A program made the position numbers and the translations under genes. From contig NZ_QEPT01000002.1 in NCBI RefSeq assembly GCF_003252755.1, forward strand, positions 124,001 to 188,000: a DNA stretch of 64,000 nt. The letters are read 5' to 3'. Of the stretch, positions 20,397 through 30,924 are shown one piece after another. Source of the stretch: Haemophilus parainfluenzae. GTDB taxonomy: Bacteria; Pseudomonadota; Gammaproteobacteria; Enterobacterales; Pasteurellaceae. Within the stretch, counting starts at the first letter, position 1. Each line of letters begins with the position of its first letter. The notes under the pieces were generated by a model that did not search any database, was not told the origin of the DNA, and saw only the letters and a list, made by a program, of their open reading frames with translations.

Positions 20397-21764
20397 TTAT
20401 AAAATCATTTTGACTAATTTGTCTGCTTGAATCCGAGCAAATTTTTTCAGCAGTTTTTGCACCGGTTCAGGATATTGCGTCAATTCTTCTAATTCAGAAT
20501 AATCTTGCAATACTTTGGTATGTTGGCGGATGTGCGACAATTCTTGTTCCACTTGAGGCAGAAGTTCTTGTTTTGGATCGTGGATTAATAATCCATTTTC
20601 CGCATCTAAACGCCATGCGCGTGGGTTTAAGTTGTTTCCCGTTAAAAGAATATACTGGTTGTCCACCCAAACACCTTTGAGGTGATAAGTGTTATCGCCA
20701 TCTTTCCATAAACGCACAGTTAAATGGCCATTTTTAATGTAAGCATCAAATTTCTCGCAGAAACGACGAAGATTGCTTTCATATAAATAAGGCAATGCAC
20801 CTGCCATTTTAAACGGCTGATCTGGTGGAATATAGAAATCGTTCGCGACTTTATCACCCACGATAATTTCGACACGCTTTCCTTGCTCTAATAAGCGGGC
20901 AAGTTTACTTCTTAACGTGCGCGGGAAGTTGAAATAAGGGGTGCAAATCACCAATTTTTCCTGCACTTGTAAGAATAAATCTTCGATAACTTGATTTAAT
21001 TCATTGCCGGATGCACCTAAACCAAAAAGTGGTGAAATGCTTAAAACATCGGAAAAACCAACCGCACTTTCTAACTGATATTCAGCATGGGCAGATAAGT
21101 TTTTACGATAAGCTTTTATTGCACTGCGAATTTCTTTGGTGCGAGGACGATTAGCTACATCTAATGGATGAACCGCGCTGAAATCCAATAAATAATCATT
21201 GATGAAATTAACCATAGAGTCTGCCAATGCAGCATTATGGATTTTTTGATAGCGGTCGTAACGGTATTTATCTTGTTGTTGTAAATACACATTATTGATA
21301 CTTGCGCCGCTATAAAGCACGGTATCGTCAAAGACAAAGCCTTTAATATGCAACACGCCGAAGACTTCACGGGTATTAATTGGCACACCGAAGAACATAT
21401 TCGGTTCATCGGGAAGTTGATAGGTTTGGCGTTGTTCACAATACCAATCAGCGTTAGTAGCAGATTTTTCTGCACCGAGTAAATTGCGTTGTCCGCGATG
21501 CCAATCCACTAAAATTTTCACATCCAATTCTGGATGATCTTGTTTTACGCGATAAATTTCATTGAGAATTTCTTGTCCCGCTTCATCTTTTTGCCAATAA
21601 AGTGCGGTCACGTAAATGCGTTTTTTAGCTTGGCGAATTAATTCTATAATTTGTGCTTTGAATTCAAGCGGACTAAACAGAAACTCAACCTGTTCTGCCT
21701 GTAAAGGAAGAAAAGGCAAATTTTTTAAATTTTGTTCTGCTCGTTTAGCTTTATTGATTAACAT
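20397..21764 (-). CDS. pssA: CDP-diacylglycerol-serine O-phosphatidyltransferase
   Basis: Makes phosphatidylserine from CDP-diacylglycerol and serine; the E. coli-type enzyme belongs to the phospholipase D superfamily and associates with ribosomes and membrane. 455 residues. Two HKD-type repeats are visible: LHIKGFVFDDTVLYSGASINN (residues near 138-158, His-x-Lys) and YHLKGVWVDNQYILLTGNNLNPRAWRLDAENGL in the second half. The next gene downstream is psd, which uses the product; together with cdsA near 51.4 kb the window covers the route from phosphatidic acid to phosphatidylethanolamine. Confidence 0.95.
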   Translation of the reverse strand: MLINKAKRAEQNLKNLPFLPLQAEQVEFLFSPLEFKAQIIELIRQAKKRIYVTALYWQKDEAGQEILNEIYRVKQDHPELDVKILVDWHRGQRNLLGAEKSATNADWYCEQRQTYQLPDEPNMFFGVPINTREVFGVLHIKGFVFDDTVLYSGASINNVYLQQQDKYRYDRYQKIHNAALADSMVNFINDYLLDFSAVHPLDVANRPRTKEIRSAIKAYRKNLSAHAEYQLESAVGFSDVLSISPLFGLGASGNELNQVIEDLFLQVQEKLVICTPYFNFPRTLRSKLARLLEQGKRVEIIVGDKVANDFYIPPDQPFKMAGALPYLYESNLRRFCEKFDAYIKNGHLTVRLWKDGDNTYHLKGVWVDNQYILLTGNNLNPRAWRLDAENGLLIHDPKQELLPQVEQELSHIRQHTKVLQDYSELEELTQYPEPVQKLLKKFARIQADKLVKMIL

Positions 21765-21913
21765 AATCGATCTCTACACTAAAAATTAATGCTCTAGTTT
21801 ACAATATTTCCCTTGTGGATTGATAGAAAAAAGGTTTTTTTTCGTTATAATGCTCACAAATTTTCGCATTTTTTGGCGAATTATTATCCAATTTTTCCTT
21901 CGAGAAGCAAATT

Positions 21914-22987
21914 ATGAGCAATTCACGCAAACCATCATTCCAAACAAATTCCGCCAAATCTTTTCAAGAGCGTAGCCCAAAACGTACATTTAATGACAAA
22001 GAACGTCGCTTTGATGATCGTCGTAATAATGAAAAACGTGGGGGAAATCGACCGCACTTCGATAAAAAACGGGATGATCGCAAACCTTCTCGTGGCTTCC
22101 AACAGCAAGAAGTGAGAGAACCGAAAATTGCTGAACTTTCATTAAATAAAGCGAATGGTGAAAGGGGCTCGGTAAAAGTAACAGTGAAAAGTACTGGCGT
22201 GAGTTATAAACCGAAAGAAAAGAAAACGGGCGCATTATCACCACGAGCACCGGAGAAAATTAAAAAGAACCGTGCTGAAGAAATGAAAGTGTATGGTGAA
22301 AATGCGTGCTTAGAATTGTTTGCTGAACGTCCAGAGAGCATTGTTCGCGTATGGGCAACGGTGCAAATGGCGCATAGAATTGGCGAGATTTTCAGTTATT
22401 TAGCCGCGAATAAAAAAGTGTATCACGTGGTGGACAGCGATGAGCTAAGCTTAGTAAGTGGCACTGAGCATCATGGTGGCATTTGTATGCTAGTGAAGAA
22501 GCAACGTACTTTCTCTTTACAAGGTTATTTAGATGTCCCGCGTCAAGAAGACTGCTTAGTGGTGCTTGATCAAGTCAACAATGCGCAGAACTTAGGTGGC
22601 GTTGTGCGTACTTGCGCCTTCTATGGCATTAAAAATGTGGTAACAAATCAAGTTGAACAGCTTTATGCACCGGCTGCGATGCGTGTAGCTGAAGGCGGAA
22701 TGGAGCATATTCGTATTTTAGAAACAGAAAGTACTGAAATTGCGTTAGAGGCTTTACGTAAGGCGGGTTATCAGATTATTCATGTCTCAACCAATAAACA
22801 AGGCGTTGCGTTGGAACAACTTAAATTTGCCGAGAAAGTCGCGTTGGTATTGAGTGAAGGTAGTACGGATGATATTCGTGAGAAAGAAGATGTAAATGTG
22901 CGTCTTTCTTTAAGTAATCCATTAAAAGCAGGATTAAATATTGCGGTAAATACAGGGATTTTATTAGCACATTGGTATGTGAAATAA
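21914..22987 (+). CDS. SpoU/TrmH-family RNA 2'-O-methyltransferase
   Basis: A 357-residue protein like E. coli YfiF, a predicted S-adenosylmethionine-dependent ribose methyltransferase acting on RNA. Residues 1-115 are Arg/Lys/Glu-rich and likely disordered. A substrate-binding domain (about 120-190, ending HHGGICMLV) is followed by the SPOUT knot domain (about 205-357) with LDQVNNAQNLGGVVRTCAFYG, LVLSEG and SLSNPLKAGLNIAVNTGILLAH. The precise RNA target is unknown. Divergent from pssA; a terminator follows. Confidence 0.9.
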   Translation: MSNSRKPSFQTNSAKSFQERSPKRTFNDKERRFDDRRNNEKRGGNRPHFDKKRDDRKPSRGFQQQEVREPKIAELSLNKANGERGSVKVTVKSTGVSYKPKEKKTGALSPRAPEKIKKNRAEEMKVYGENACLELFAERPESIVRVWATVQMAHRIGEIFSYLAANKKVYHVVDSDELSLVSGTEHHGGICMLVKKQRTFSLQGYLDVPRQEDCLVVLDQVNNAQNLGGVVRTCAFYGIKNVVTNQVEQLYAPAAMRVAEGGMEHIRILETESTEIALEALRKAGYQIIHVSTNKQGVALEQLKFAEKVALVLSEGSTDDIREKEDVNVRLSLSNPLKAGLNIAVNTGILLAHWYVK

Positions 22988-23019
22988 CCTCAAGTGCGGT
23001 TATTTTTACACTTATTTTC

Positions 23020-23050
23020 AAGGCTGGCAGATGTCAGCCTTTTTCTTTTT
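23020..23050 (+). terminator. Intrinsic terminator after the SpoU methyltransferase
   Basis: AAGGCTG (23020-23026) pairs with CAGCCTT (23035-23041), followed by TTTCTTTTTT. Confidence 0.7.
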
Positions 23051-23157
23051 TAAAATGATGACTCAGTCAATTTTTCATCTTTCTTTCATAAAGTTTTTGG
23101 GGGAAGCTAGACAAAAGATCTATACTATTCCGAGTAGTTATTTACCAGGGAGTTTTT

Positions 23158-25047
23158 ATGCCTGAACGTTCAGCCAATATTAGTACACATGATCCTTTCG
23201 GAAGTTTATTAGGTTATGCACCGGGTGGGATTGCGATTTATTCATCAGATTATCATACCGCAGATGAGAAAGAGTATCCGGATGATGCTGCCTTTCGCAG
23301 TTATTTAGGAAGAGAGTACATGGGCTACAAATGGCAGTGTGTAGAATTTGCGCGCCGTTATTTATATCTCAATCATGGCATGGTGTTTACTGATGTAGGA
23401 ATGGCTTACGAGATCTTTTCTCTACGATTTTTACGTCAAGTGGTGAATGATGCCTTATTACCCTTACAAGCCTTTGCAAATGGTTGCAAACGTAAGCCTG
23501 AAGCTGGCGCCCTTTTAATTTGGCAAGAGGGGGGCGAATTTAAACATACGGGGCATGTGGCGATTATTACCGAAGTCTTAGAGGATAAAATCCGCATTGC
23601 TGAGCAAAACGTGATTCACTCCCGCTTACCTAGCGGGCAGCAATGGACGCGTGAATTACCAATGACAGTTTCTGAAACAGGCTATTTTTTGCATGATACC
23701 TTTGATGATACCGAAATTTTAGGTTGGATGATCCAAACGGAAGACACCGAATACAGTCTGCCACAGCCAACACCTGAAAAAGAGAAACTTGAAATTCATG
23801 CAGAACATATTGAAAACAACGGTCAGTTTGAACATAAATGGCTGAATGAGAACAATGAATTTGAAGCTGCCTATGTGAAAGCCATGGGAGGGCATAAAGT
23901 CAGTCATTCTGATCAATATCGTTACTTTACGATGTCTGAAACAGCACAGCATGAGTTGATTCGTGCAACCAATGAATTACATTTAATGTATTTGCATGCC
24001 ACAGATAAAGTTTTAAAAGACGATAAGTTATTAGAATATTTTAATATTCCAAAATTATTATGGCCTCGCTTACGTTTATCTTGGCAAAATCGCCGTTATC
24101 AAACCATTACGGGGCGTTTAGATTTCTGCATGGATAGTCGTGGATTAAAAGTGTATGAATACAACGCAGATTCAGCCTCTTGCCATGCGGAAGCCGGTGA
24201 GTTTATGAATCGATGGGCAATCCAAGGCGGATTGAATATAGGTGAAAATCCTGCTGATGGTTTACGTAATGCATTAGCGGATTGTTGGAAACACAGTGAA
24301 GCAACGCCGCTTGTTCATATTATGCAGGATCATGATGATGAAGAAGATTACCACTCATTGTTTATGCGTAACGCACTGGTTCAAGCAGGATTTCAAGCCA
24401 AAATTATTCATGGGACCGAGGGATTGCATTGGGATAGCCGTGGTCGTTTGATTGATGATGAAGATAACCAGGTCAAAACCGTATGGAAAACGTGGGCCTG
24501 GGAAACCATGTTGGAGCAACTTCGTGAAGATGCAACAGGTATGGAAGTGGCTCCACCAATTCGTACGGGATATCCAGAAGACAAAGTGCGGTTGATTGAT
24601 GTGTTACTTCGTCCAGAAGTTCTAGTTTATGAGCCACTGTGGACGGCTATTCCGAGTAATAAAGCGATCTTACCAGTGTTGTGGTCACTATTCCCAAACC
24701 ATCGTTATCTACTAGAAGCAGGATTTGAATTGACGCCTGAGCTGATTAAAAATGGTTACGCACAAAAGCCAATTGCAGGTCGCCGTGGTGATAATGTGAA
24801 ATTGATTGGTGAGTGTAAGTCGGTGCTTGATAGCAAAGATGGGCGTTTTGGTAAGCAGGAGAGTATCTACCAACAACTTTGGTGTTTACCAAAAGTGGAA
24901 GACCAATATGTTCAGGTCTGTACTTTTACTGTGGGCGGTCATTATGGTGGTAGCTGTTTACGCTCAGACCCGAGTTTGGTCATCATGGGAAATAGCGATA
25001 TGCAACCGTTAAGGGTATTATCTGATAAAGACTTCCTTAAAAAATAA
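23158..25047 (+). CDS. gss: Bifunctional glutathionylspermidine synthetase/amidase
   Basis: Joins glutathione to spermidine using ATP, and hydrolyses the conjugate, in the cytosol. 629 residues, near the E. coli length. The N-terminal CHAP-type amidase (about 1-200) has catalytic Cys61 in YKWQCVEFARRYL and His in FKHTGHVAII (about 130-133). The C-terminal synthetase (about 215-629) has the GSP family blocks RLDFCMDSRGLKVYEYNADSAS, TVWKTWAWE, RPEVLVYEPLWTAI and the end GGSCLRSDPSLVIMGNSDMQPLRVL. Read alone between two terminators. In E. coli the conjugate protects protein thiols under oxidative stress. Confidence 0.93.
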   Translation: MPERSANISTHDPFGSLLGYAPGGIAIYSSDYHTADEKEYPDDAAFRSYLGREYMGYKWQCVEFARRYLYLNHGMVFTDVGMAYEIFSLRFLRQVVNDALLPLQAFANGCKRKPEAGALLIWQEGGEFKHTGHVAIITEVLEDKIRIAEQNVIHSRLPSGQQWTRELPMTVSETGYFLHDTFDDTEILGWMIQTEDTEYSLPQPTPEKEKLEIHAEHIENNGQFEHKWLNENNEFEAAYVKAMGGHKVSHSDQYRYFTMSETAQHELIRATNELHLMYLHATDKVLKDDKLLEYFNIPKLLWPRLRLSWQNRRYQTITGRLDFCMDSRGLKVYEYNADSASCHAEAGEFMNRWAIQGGLNIGENPADGLRNALADCWKHSEATPLVHIMQDHDDEEDYHSLFMRNALVQAGFQAKIIHGTEGLHWDSRGRLIDDEDNQVKTVWKTWAWETMLEQLREDATGMEVAPPIRTGYPEDKVRLIDVLLRPEVLVYEPLWTAIPSNKAILPVLWSLFPNHRYLLEAGFELTPELIKNGYAQKPIAGRRGDNVKLIGECKSVLDSKDGRFGKQESIYQQLWCLPKVEDQYVQVCTFTVGGHYGGSCLRSDPSLVIMGNSDMQPLRVLSDKDFLKK

Positions 25048-25052
25048 AAATA

Positions 25053-25088
25053 AAATCGGCACTCAAAATGAGTGCCGATTTATTATTT
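25053..25088. terminator. Bidirectional terminator between gss and napC
   Basis: A perfect 12-bp stem AAATCGGCACTC (25053-25064) with 25070-25081 around AAAAT. T-rich tails follow on both strands, serving gss and the end of the nap operon. Confidence 0.8.
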
Positions 25089-25098
25089 TGCTATAAGA

Positions 25099-25737
25099 TT
25101 ATTTAGCATCTTTGTTATCAGCAGGTTTTTCATTTGCTTTTAACATATCCGCAGGAATAAAGCTTTGTTGTACTTTTTCCATGTGTGGAAGGTTATGCGC
25201 AATACCTTTGTGACAATCGATACAGGTTTTGTTTTGTTCCTGTGCAAGAGCATGCATTTGTTGTGCCACAGTTTTTTGTTGAGTAAAGTCCATGTCATTG
25301 AAGTTATGGCAGTTACGGCACTCTTGTGAGTTATTCGCTTTCATACGCGCCCATTCGCGTTCAGCCATTTCTAAACGATGTTTTTCGAATTTTTCTTTAG
25401 TATCGACTTTACCTGTAAAGTGAGCATAAACTTCAGTCGATGCCTGCATTTTACGAACCATTTTTGGAATGAATTCATGTGGAACGTGACAGTCTGAACA
25501 AATTGCTTTCACACCTGAACGGTTACTAAAGTGGATTGACGCTTGGTACTCAGGTACAACGTCATTAGTATGACAGTCTGAACAGAATTGCTCTGTATTA
25601 GTTGTCGCCATTCCAGCATTAAACAGGTTAGTGCCAACGATAGTACCAATGATAGTTAATAAAATAACCCCACCAATTGCCATTTTGCTCGGAGAGCGTA
25701 ACCAACGGCAAACTTTCTGAATGCTTGATTTAATCAT
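25099..25737 (-). CDS. napC: Cytochrome c-type protein NapC
   Basis: Membrane-anchored tetrahaem cytochrome that passes electrons from quinol to the NapAB nitrate reductase in the periplasm. 212 residues: one N-terminal transmembrane anchor (about 19-41) and four CxxCH haem sites (two CSDCH, CRNCH, CIDCH). The C-terminus is lysine- and aspartate-rich. It is the last gene of napFDAGHBC and follows napB by 11 bases; GGAG lies before the ATG. Confidence 0.96.
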   Translation of the reverse strand: MIKSSIQKVCRWLRSPSKMAIGGVILLTIIGTIVGTNLFNAGMATTNTEQFCSDCHTNDVVPEYQASIHFSNRSGVKAICSDCHVPHEFIPKMVRKMQASTEVYAHFTGKVDTKEKFEKHRLEMAEREWARMKANNSQECRNCHNFNDMDFTQQKTVAQQMHALAQEQNKTCIDCHKGIAHNLPHMEKVQQSFIPADMLKANEKPADNKDAK

Positions 25738-25748
25738 GGTTTAGCTCC

Positions 25749-26177
25749 TTATTTACCTTGCATTTGACGAATAGTTTCAAATTTATTTTGAATAATTGGA
25801 TTCACGTCAGTTTGTTGAACGTGGCATTGTAAACAGAAATAACGACGTGGCGAAGTGCCTTCTGTTTTTTGTCCATCACGTGTTAAGAAATGGCTTTCAG
25901 GTACGCGAGGTGCACCCGTTGTCGGTGCAACATCCGGAGAGTGACAGCCTAAACATTGGTTAGCATTTTTAGTCACTTGTAAACCACGAATGCTGTGTGG
26001 AACAAGTGGTGGTTGGTGAGGGAAGGTTACAGGAATATTACCAACATCTTTATAAGGATTCGTAAATGCTGGTGCAACACTTTCTGCTGTTTTATCAATG
26101 CTGTTTGCAACTTGCGGTGCATCAGCAAATGCCAATCCACTACATAAAGCCAGCATGAAAATAAATGATTTTTTCAT
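25749..26177 (-). CDS. napB: Periplasmic nitrate reductase small subunit NapB
   Basis: Dihaem cytochrome that delivers electrons to NapA in the periplasm. About 142 residues from the ATG at 26177 (three codons after an alternative start), giving the signal MKKSFIFMLALCSGLAFA with cleavage after Ala18. Two CxxCH sites (CLGCH, CLQCH) and further His residues (PHQPPLVPHSI, SHFL) for axial ligands. It lies 12 bases after napH and 11 before napC. Confidence 0.95.
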   Translation of the reverse strand: MKKSFIFMLALCSGLAFADAPQVANSIDKTAESVAPAFTNPYKDVGNIPVTFPHQPPLVPHSIRGLQVTKNANQCLGCHSPDVAPTTGAPRVPESHFLTRDGQKTEGTSPRRYFCLQCHVQQTDVNPIIQNKFETIRQMQGK

Positions 26178-26198
26178 GAAATCCACTCCATTAAATAA

Positions 26199-27089
26199 TT
26201 AAATATTTTTAATTTTTATTTGTTTCTCAAAACGAGAGCCAAATGTAAATACATTTTCTGCGCAAACGTCAATACAGCGTCCACAAGTAATACAATCTTT
26301 TGCCAATATAATTTGGCTATCTTCAGGTCCACCATGTAAAGGAAGTCTTAATACTTGCGGCTCTGGGCAAACATTATAACAGTCCATACAGCGGTCACAG
26401 CGATCGCGATCGACTACATTAATTTTTATCAGGCTTTTAGCACCAATGACACCATATATCGCACCAATTGGACAAAGGTGACCACACCAGCCATGCTCAG
26501 CAACAAGTAAGTCAAATAAAAAGATGACTGTAACCAACCAAAGGGTTGCGCCTGTTCCAAAGACAAAGATACGTCCAAGTGCCGCGACAGGATTTATCCA
26601 CTCCCATAAGAGCGTACCCGTTATTGCACTACCAACTAAAATGACGGCTAAAATCACATAGCGAAGTTGACGTGAAATTTTTAATGATTGTCGAATACCT
26701 AATTTTCTACGTAACCAAGCTGCAGCATCAGTCACAATATTCATTGGGCAAACCCAACTACAAAAGGCTTTGCTCGCAACAATGGCGTAGAATATGACAA
26801 TCACTAAGGCACCAATAATCGTTGTGATTTCTGGTAGGTAACCTGTCGCTAAACTTTCAGCGGTAATCAATGGATCTGTCAATGGCACAGTATCCAAAAG
26901 CATGCTTGAGCTGTAATTGCCTTTTAAAATCCAAACTTGCCAAATCGGGCCACTTAAGAACATTAAAATAATACTTAATTGACTGATTCGACGTAGAATT
27001 AAAAAGCGATAAGCATGCCACCAACCGAGTTTTTGGCGAGCTTCTAAGCCTGCATCTTTAGGCTTATTCGGGGTATATTTTTCAGCCAT
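26199..27089 (-). CDS. napH: Quinol dehydrogenase membrane subunit NapH
   Basis: Polytopic iron-sulphur protein that works with NapG in quinol oxidation for nitrate reduction. 296 residues with four predicted membrane helices (about 28-48, 80-104, 139-160, 172-192), cytoplasmic CSWVCPMN and CGHLCPIG motifs, and two 4Fe-4S clusters in the C-terminus (CDRCMDCYNVCPEP, CITCGRCIDVCAEN). Its ATG overlaps the napG stop by one base (TAATG), so translation is coupled. Confidence 0.95.
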   Translation of the reverse strand: MAEKYTPNKPKDAGLEARQKLGWWHAYRFLILRRISQLSIILMFLSGPIWQVWILKGNYSSSMLLDTVPLTDPLITAESLATGYLPEITTIIGALVIVIFYAIVASKAFCSWVCPMNIVTDAAAWLRRKLGIRQSLKISRQLRYVILAVILVGSAITGTLLWEWINPVAALGRIFVFGTGATLWLVTVIFLFDLLVAEHGWCGHLCPIGAIYGVIGAKSLIKINVVDRDRCDRCMDCYNVCPEPQVLRLPLHGGPEDSQIILAKDCITCGRCIDVCAENVFTFGSRFEKQIKIKNI

Positions 27090-27994
27090 TATTTAACCCC
27101 CTTAATGTTTAAGTCCAGATTTGGGAATTGCTCTGCTTCCGGAACTGTTGTTGGATTTGGTACATAATCCATTGTTGCACGGTTTGGTGTTGCAACTTTT
27201 TGGTTCGGTTGAACTTGCATTGGCTGATAAACCGGCTCATGTGAGCCTTCCGGCATACGAGCATCCATTGCTGGACGTAAGCCATCTGGATGTTGCTCCT
27301 CAATTAAGGATTTTCCGGCGTTTTGTTTTTCTTTCCAGCCTAAGCGATAGTGGCGACCGAGTAGTCCTTTGGCGATATCCATTGGTAAGACTTTAATTGC
27401 CGCTTCTTCTAATACACAAGCTTGTTCGCATTTACCGCATCCGGTGCAAGCATCAGAGTGAACAGTTGGAATAAGCTTTGCATGAATCCCTGTACGATCA
27501 TTGTGGATACGTTCAAGTGTAATCGCTTTATCTACTAATGGACAAACGCGGTAACACACATCACAACGCAACCCCTGCCAGTTAAGACAAGTTTCATGGT
27601 CTAGCAATACTGCTAACCCCATTCTCGCATCATTGATGTCTTTAAGTTCCTCACTTAATGCGCCACTTGGACAAGCATTCATACATGGAATATCCGGACA
27701 CATTTCGCAAGGTTTATCCCGAGCGATAAAATAAGGTGTGCCAGCTTCCATTGGTGAAATCAGCGAAGCTAAATGCAACATATCATATGGACACGCTTGG
27801 ACGCATTGTCCGCAACGGGTACAAGCTGCCAAGAAATCCTTTTCCGGTAAAGCACCAGGTGGGCGTAAGGCGATTCCTTCTTTAGCTTTAGCTTGTTGTT
27901 GCTGTAAGCCAAGAATAATACCAACCCCACACACTCCGGCAGCCGTTCTTGTCACATTTTTTAAAAACTGACGACGGTTAGGATCAAGTCTCAT
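27089..27994 (-). CDS. napG: Ferredoxin-type protein NapG
   Basis: Electron carrier that pairs with NapH, exported by the Tat system. 301 residues. The N-terminus has a twin-arginine motif (NRRQFLKN) and hydrophobic stretch. Four cysteine clusters are visible: [43 protein letters not shown] and [12 protein letters not shown]. The C-terminal 80 residues are proline- and methionine-rich and lack clusters, longer than the E. coli protein. It precedes napH with a one-base overlap. Confidence 0.95.
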   Translation of the reverse strand: MRLDPNRRQFLKNVTRTAAGVCGVGIILGLQQQQAKAKEGIALRPPGALPEKDFLAACTRCGQCVQACPYDMLHLASLISPMEAGTPYFIARDKPCEMCPDIPCMNACPSGALSEELKDINDARMGLAVLLDHETCLNWQGLRCDVCYRVCPLVDKAITLERIHNDRTGIHAKLIPTVHSDACTGCGKCEQACVLEEAAIKVLPMDIAKGLLGRHYRLGWKEKQNAGKSLIEEQHPDGLRPAMDARMPEGSHEPVYQPMQVQPNQKVATPNRATMDYVPNPTTVPEAEQFPNLDLNIKGVK

Positions 27995-28067
27995 CTGCGT
28001 TTCCTTTTATAAGCGGCCCGATTTTGTGAAAATATTGCAAAATTTGACCGCTCTTATTTTAAATTCC

Positions 28068-28085
28068 CTTCTCTTTAAAGAGAGG
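28068..28085. repeat. Hairpin in the napA-napG gap
   Basis: CTCTTTAAAGAG is a 12-base palindrome at 28071-28082, extended with a wobble to 28068-28085. The composition matches the leuA-leuB hairpin (CTCTTT...AAAGAG), suggesting a dispersed repeat. It could adjust napA against napG expression. Confidence 0.5.
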
Positions 28086-28110
28086 AGCGACTAGAAACAA
28101 AAGGAAAATC

Positions 28111-30597
28111 CTACGCTTTTTCCACTTTTACCGCACATTTTTTGAAGTCGGTTTCACCTGAAATTGGATCGGTTGCATCCAATGTTAATTTGTTAGCAAG
28201 CTGACCCGCATCAAAGAAGGTGGTGTAAATTAAGCCCTGAGGACATTTGTTACGACCACGGGTATCTAAGTAAGAAACCATTTCACCACGACGTGTAATT
28301 AATTTCACTTTATCCCCATGACGTAAGCCATATTTTTTCGCATCCGCTGGGTGCATCCAAACTAAGTTATTCGGGAACGCACGGTGTAATTCAGGTACAC
28401 GACGAGTCATGGTACCGGTATGCCAGTGTTCAAGTACACGACCAGTACATAACCATAATGGATATTCTTCATCTGGTGATTCTGCAGGGTCTTCATAAGG
28501 CACACCTAAGATAATTGCTTTTTTATCCGGATAACCGTAGAACGCAACATCTTCGCCTGCTTTAACGTACGGGTCAAAGCCTTCACGGTAACGCCATAAG
28601 GTTTCTTTACCGTCAACAACCGGCCAACGTAAACCACGTACTTGGTGGTAAGTATCAAATGGTGCTAAGTCATGGCCATGACCACGACCAAAGCTTGCGT
28701 ATTCTTCGAATAAGCCTTTTTGTAGGTAGTAACCAAAGTGATCTGCTTCATCATTGATGTATCCTGGAACATCCGTTGGTACTTTATATTTGTTTACTTC
28801 ACCATTCTCGTAAAGTACTTCATATAAAGTCTTACCACGATATTCTGGCATTTGAGCTAATAATTCTTCGCCCCATACTTCATCTGTTTTGAAGTATTTA
28901 GAGAATTCCACAATTTGCCATAAGTCAGAACGAGACTCACCAGGACCTTTCACTTGTTGACGCCATAATTGGGTACGACGTTCTGCGTTACCATAGCCCC
29001 CTTCTTTTTCTACCCACATACAAGTAGGGAGAATTAGGTCTGCTGCAACTGCAGAAACGGATGGGTAAGGGTCTGAAACAACGATGAAGTTTTCAGGGTT
29101 ACGCCAACCAGGGAAAATTTCGTCGTTAATGTTTGGACCACCTTGCATATTGTTGGTACAAAGTTGCCATAAGAAGTTTAATTTACCATCTTTTAATGCA
29201 CGGCTTTGTTGTACAGCTGCGTATCCAGGTACAGTTGGAATGGTACCTTTTGGTAATTTCCATTTTTTCTCAGCGATTTCAACGTGTTTAGGATTGGTTA
29301 CCACCATATCCGCAGGTAAACGGTGAACGAAAGTACCGACTTCGCGTGCAGTACCACAAGCTGAAGGTTGACCAGTTAATGAGAACGGACCACAACCTGG
29401 TTTAGAAATTTTACCGGTTAATAAGTGGACGTTATAGATCATGTGGTTAACCCATACACCACGAGTGTGTTGGTTAAAGCCCATTGTCCAGTAAGACACT
29501 AAGTTCTGTTCTGGATCGGCGTACATTTTCGCGAGGGTTTCAAGCTGATCTTTTGGTACACCAGAAATACGATGAGCTTCGTCTAATGTATAAGGTGCAA
29601 CGATTTTCTTGAATTCTTCGAAGTCAGAGTCATACATTTTACCTGCAGTTTTACGGTTTTTCGCTGCAACTTCAAGTGGGTGTTCTGGACGTAGACCATA
29701 ACCGATATCAGTTTCACCACGTTTGAATTTAGTATGTTTATTAACGAAGTCCCAGTTTACTTTATCGTTTTGGATAATGTAGTTTGCGATGTAGTTAAGG
29801 ATTGCAAGGTCTGAATGTGGATTAAACACGATAGGCACATCAGCTAATTCAAACGAACGGTGTTCGAATGTTGACATAACCACCACTTTCACATTATCAG
29901 AAGAAAGACGACGGTCAGAAATACGAGACCATAAAATAGGGTGCATTTCTGCCATGTTCGAACCCCAAAGCACAAACGCATCAGTTTTTTCGATGTCGTT
30001 ATAGCAGCCCATAGGTTCATCCATACCAAATGTACGCATAAACGCAACCGCTGCAGATGCCATACAGTGACGAGCATTCGGGTCGATAGTGTTAGAACGG
30101 AAACCAGCTTTCCAAAGTTTTACTTTTGCGTAACCTTCGTAGATGGTTGTTTGACCTGAAGAGAACATACCAACTGAATTTGGTTCTTTTTTCTTCAAGA
30201 TGTCTTTAATTTTTTCCGCCATGATAGTGAAAGCTTGATCCCAAGAAACTGGTGTAAAGTCACCTTCTTTATGGAATTTACCATCTTTCATACGTAATAA
30301 CGGAGTTTGTACACGGTCTGCACCGTACATGATTTTAGAAAGGAAGTAACCTTTGATACAGTTTAAACCACGGTTTACCTCTGCATCTGGGTCACCTTGA
30401 GTTGCGACAACTCGACCATCTTTGGTTCCTACCAATACGCTACATCCTGTACCACAGAAACGACATGGCGCTTTATCCCATTTGATGCCCATATCTTCTG
30501 CCGCATCAACCTGTTTAACAGGGATGGTCATACCAGCAGCCGCTGCAGCTGCAAGTGCAGCGTTGGCTTTCATAAAATCTCTACGATTAAGTTCCAT
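28111..30597 (-). CDS. napA: Periplasmic nitrate reductase, catalytic subunit NapA
   Basis: Molybdopterin enzyme that reduces nitrate to nitrite in the periplasm. 828 residues from the ATG at 30597 ([12 protein letters not shown]), which leaves a normal Tat signal RRDFMK followed by an alanine-rich core. The 4Fe-4S ligands are Cys45, 48, 52 and 80 (CRFCGTGC...NC). The molybdenum ligand is Cys178 in ARHCMAS. Further dinucleotide-binding blocks include [10 protein letters not shown] and the C-terminal [17 protein letters not shown]. It follows napD in the operon and depends on it for maturation. Confidence 0.98.
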   Translation of the reverse strand: MELNRRDFMKANAALAAAAAAGMTIPVKQVDAAEDMGIKWDKAPCRFCGTGCSVLVGTKDGRVVATQGDPDAEVNRGLNCIKGYFLSKIMYGADRVQTPLLRMKDGKFHKEGDFTPVSWDQAFTIMAEKIKDILKKKEPNSVGMFSSGQTTIYEGYAKVKLWKAGFRSNTIDPNARHCMASAAVAFMRTFGMDEPMGCYNDIEKTDAFVLWGSNMAEMHPILWSRISDRRLSSDNVKVVVMSTFEHRSFELADVPIVFNPHSDLAILNYIANYIIQNDKVNWDFVNKHTKFKRGETDIGYGLRPEHPLEVAAKNRKTAGKMYDSDFEEFKKIVAPYTLDEAHRISGVPKDQLETLAKMYADPEQNLVSYWTMGFNQHTRGVWVNHMIYNVHLLTGKISKPGCGPFSLTGQPSACGTAREVGTFVHRLPADMVVTNPKHVEIAEKKWKLPKGTIPTVPGYAAVQQSRALKDGKLNFLWQLCTNNMQGGPNINDEIFPGWRNPENFIVVSDPYPSVSAVAADLILPTCMWVEKEGGYGNAERRTQLWRQQVKGPGESRSDLWQIVEFSKYFKTDEVWGEELLAQMPEYRGKTLYEVLYENGEVNKYKVPTDVPGYINDEADHFGYYLQKGLFEEYASFGRGHGHDLAPFDTYHQVRGLRWPVVDGKETLWRYREGFDPYVKAGEDVAFYGYPDKKAIILGVPYEDPAESPDEEYPLWLCTGRVLEHWHTGTMTRRVPELHRAFPNNLVWMHPADAKKYGLRHGDKVKLITRRGEMVSYLDTRGRNKCPQGLIYTTFFDAGQLANKLTLDATDPISGETDFKKCAVKVEKA

Positions 30598-30660
30598 AGT
30601 TTTCCCCACTCGTTGTTGAATTTTTTAGAATATACAAAATGGCATGTATACCTAAATTAT

Positions 30661-30924
30661 TTATTTTTCATCTAAGTAATTAGAAATTAAAGACACGACA
30701 ATTACTCCTGGGATATCTTTAATTTCATCCATAAGATCCGCTAAAGCTAATTGACGGTTACTTTCAAGGGTAACCACCAATTTGCCTTCTTCAGATTTTT
30801 CACCATGAATTTCAGCACCTGAAATAGCTAAAATAGCTTCTTTGACTTGGCTGAGTTTTTCAGGTCTGGCTTGCACAACAATACTGCATACATACCAGTT
30901 TTCATTTTCGCTAAATTGACTCAT
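30661..30924 (-). CDS. napD: Chaperone NapD
   Basis: Small cytosolic chaperone that binds the NapA Tat signal and holds back export until the cofactor is inserted. 87 residues from the ATG at 30924 (MSQFSENENWYVCSIVVQARPEKL), which overlaps the napF end by 14 bases; an upstream extension in frame lies inside napF and is unlikely. The ferredoxin-like fold is expected from SIVVQARPE, LVVTLES and VSLISNYLDE. Confidence 0.93.
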   Translation of the reverse strand: MSQFSENENWYVCSIVVQARPEKLSQVKEAILAISGAEIHGEKSEEGKLVVTLESNRQLALADLMDEIKDIPGVIVVSLISNYLDEK